From Oscillospiraceae bacterium (GTDB lineage: Bacteria; Bacillota; Clostridia; Oscillospirales; SIG627): a DNA stretch of 57,733 bases. Below are positions 57,584 to 57,733 of this stretch, piece by piece; the first letter of the stretch is position 1; every line of letters starts with the position of its first letter. The DNA is taken from positions 1 through 57,733 of the forward strand of contig SVQO01000015.1 in the NCBI GenBank assembly GCA_015065325.1, read 5' to 3'. The position numbers were made by a program, and so were the translations under genes. Under the pieces are notes generated by a model that saw only the letters and a list, made by a program, of their open reading frames with translations, searched no databases and was not told the origin of the DNA.

Positions 57584-57733
57584 ACACGAGCGTCTGCACA
57601 AAATCGCGGAAAAAGTCTTTGTTCGTACAAAATCGTGGATATATTCGCCTCCCTCCGGGAGGGAGGTGGATTTTGCGTAGCAAAAGACGAAGGGAGCTCG
57701 CGAAAGAAAAATATTTTTGCAAAAAACAAAACT
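57118..57733 (+). repeat. 616-bp near-identical duplication (copy 2, runs into the window edge)
   Basis: Counterpart of 45630-46245. The homology starts within codon 8 of the gene and includes the downstream CTCCCTCCGGGAGGGAG hairpin and the start of dispersed repeat A. Confidence 0.93.

Overview
The window looks like a chromosomal segment of a low-to-mid GC member of the Bacillota, probably an animal-gut Clostridia. The signs are AGGAGG-type ribosome binding sites, many sigma-A promoters with 17-bp spacers, intrinsic terminators after most genes, BspA-type leucine-rich surface proteins with dockerin-like tails, a glutamate dehydrogenase and numerous lipoproteins. This placement is inference; there is no rRNA or marker gene to fix it. 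No CRISPR array, prophage or transposase was seen.

Left part (1-9.5 kb): four minus-strand genes start with a small zinc ribbon. One is cut by the window edge; the other three carry a TIR domain and membrane segments. A purine-salvage gene (xpt) coupled to an FAD dehydrogenase lies among them. Next (10-25.8 kb) come a DUF2130 protein, a truncated MaoC fragment, gdhA, a NERD protein, three SGNH hydrolases (two are lipoproteins), a type I phosphodiesterase, a dockerin-tagged ceramidase-like protein, a 1005-aa BspA-like protein and a GT4 glycosyltransferase. At 26-33 kb a carbohydrate region holds an SDR/AraC divergent pair, a BNR sialidase-like protein, a chimeric ORF and a beta-helix protein. 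It is punctuated by unusual hairpin arrays and ends in a tRNA-fMet/tRNA-Leu pair.

Right part (34-57.7 kb): eight more members of the neutral/alkaline ceramidase family (nine in the window) lie in three groups. Three cytosolic ones and two lipoproteins lie at 36.5-44.6 kb. Three more cytosolic ones form an operon at 47.4-51.4 kb that ends in a serine acetyltransferase (cysE). Two further BspA-like dockerin proteins, an S1-domain protein and two near-identical SLOG-domain genes with divergent XRE regulators complete the segment.

The most unusual material is non-coding. (1) Arrays of mini-hairpins separated by a hexamer in one half and by its reverse complement in the other half always abut an intrinsic terminator; in one copy the hexamer has changed in both halves together. 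(2) A 107-bp tandem repeat has a diverged single copy 20 kb away that shows compensatory stem changes. (3) An XRE-SLOG cassette is duplicated and flanked by long direct repeats. On the protein side, the ceramidase-family expansion keeps the metal-ligand motifs but appears to lack the usual nucleophile serine.
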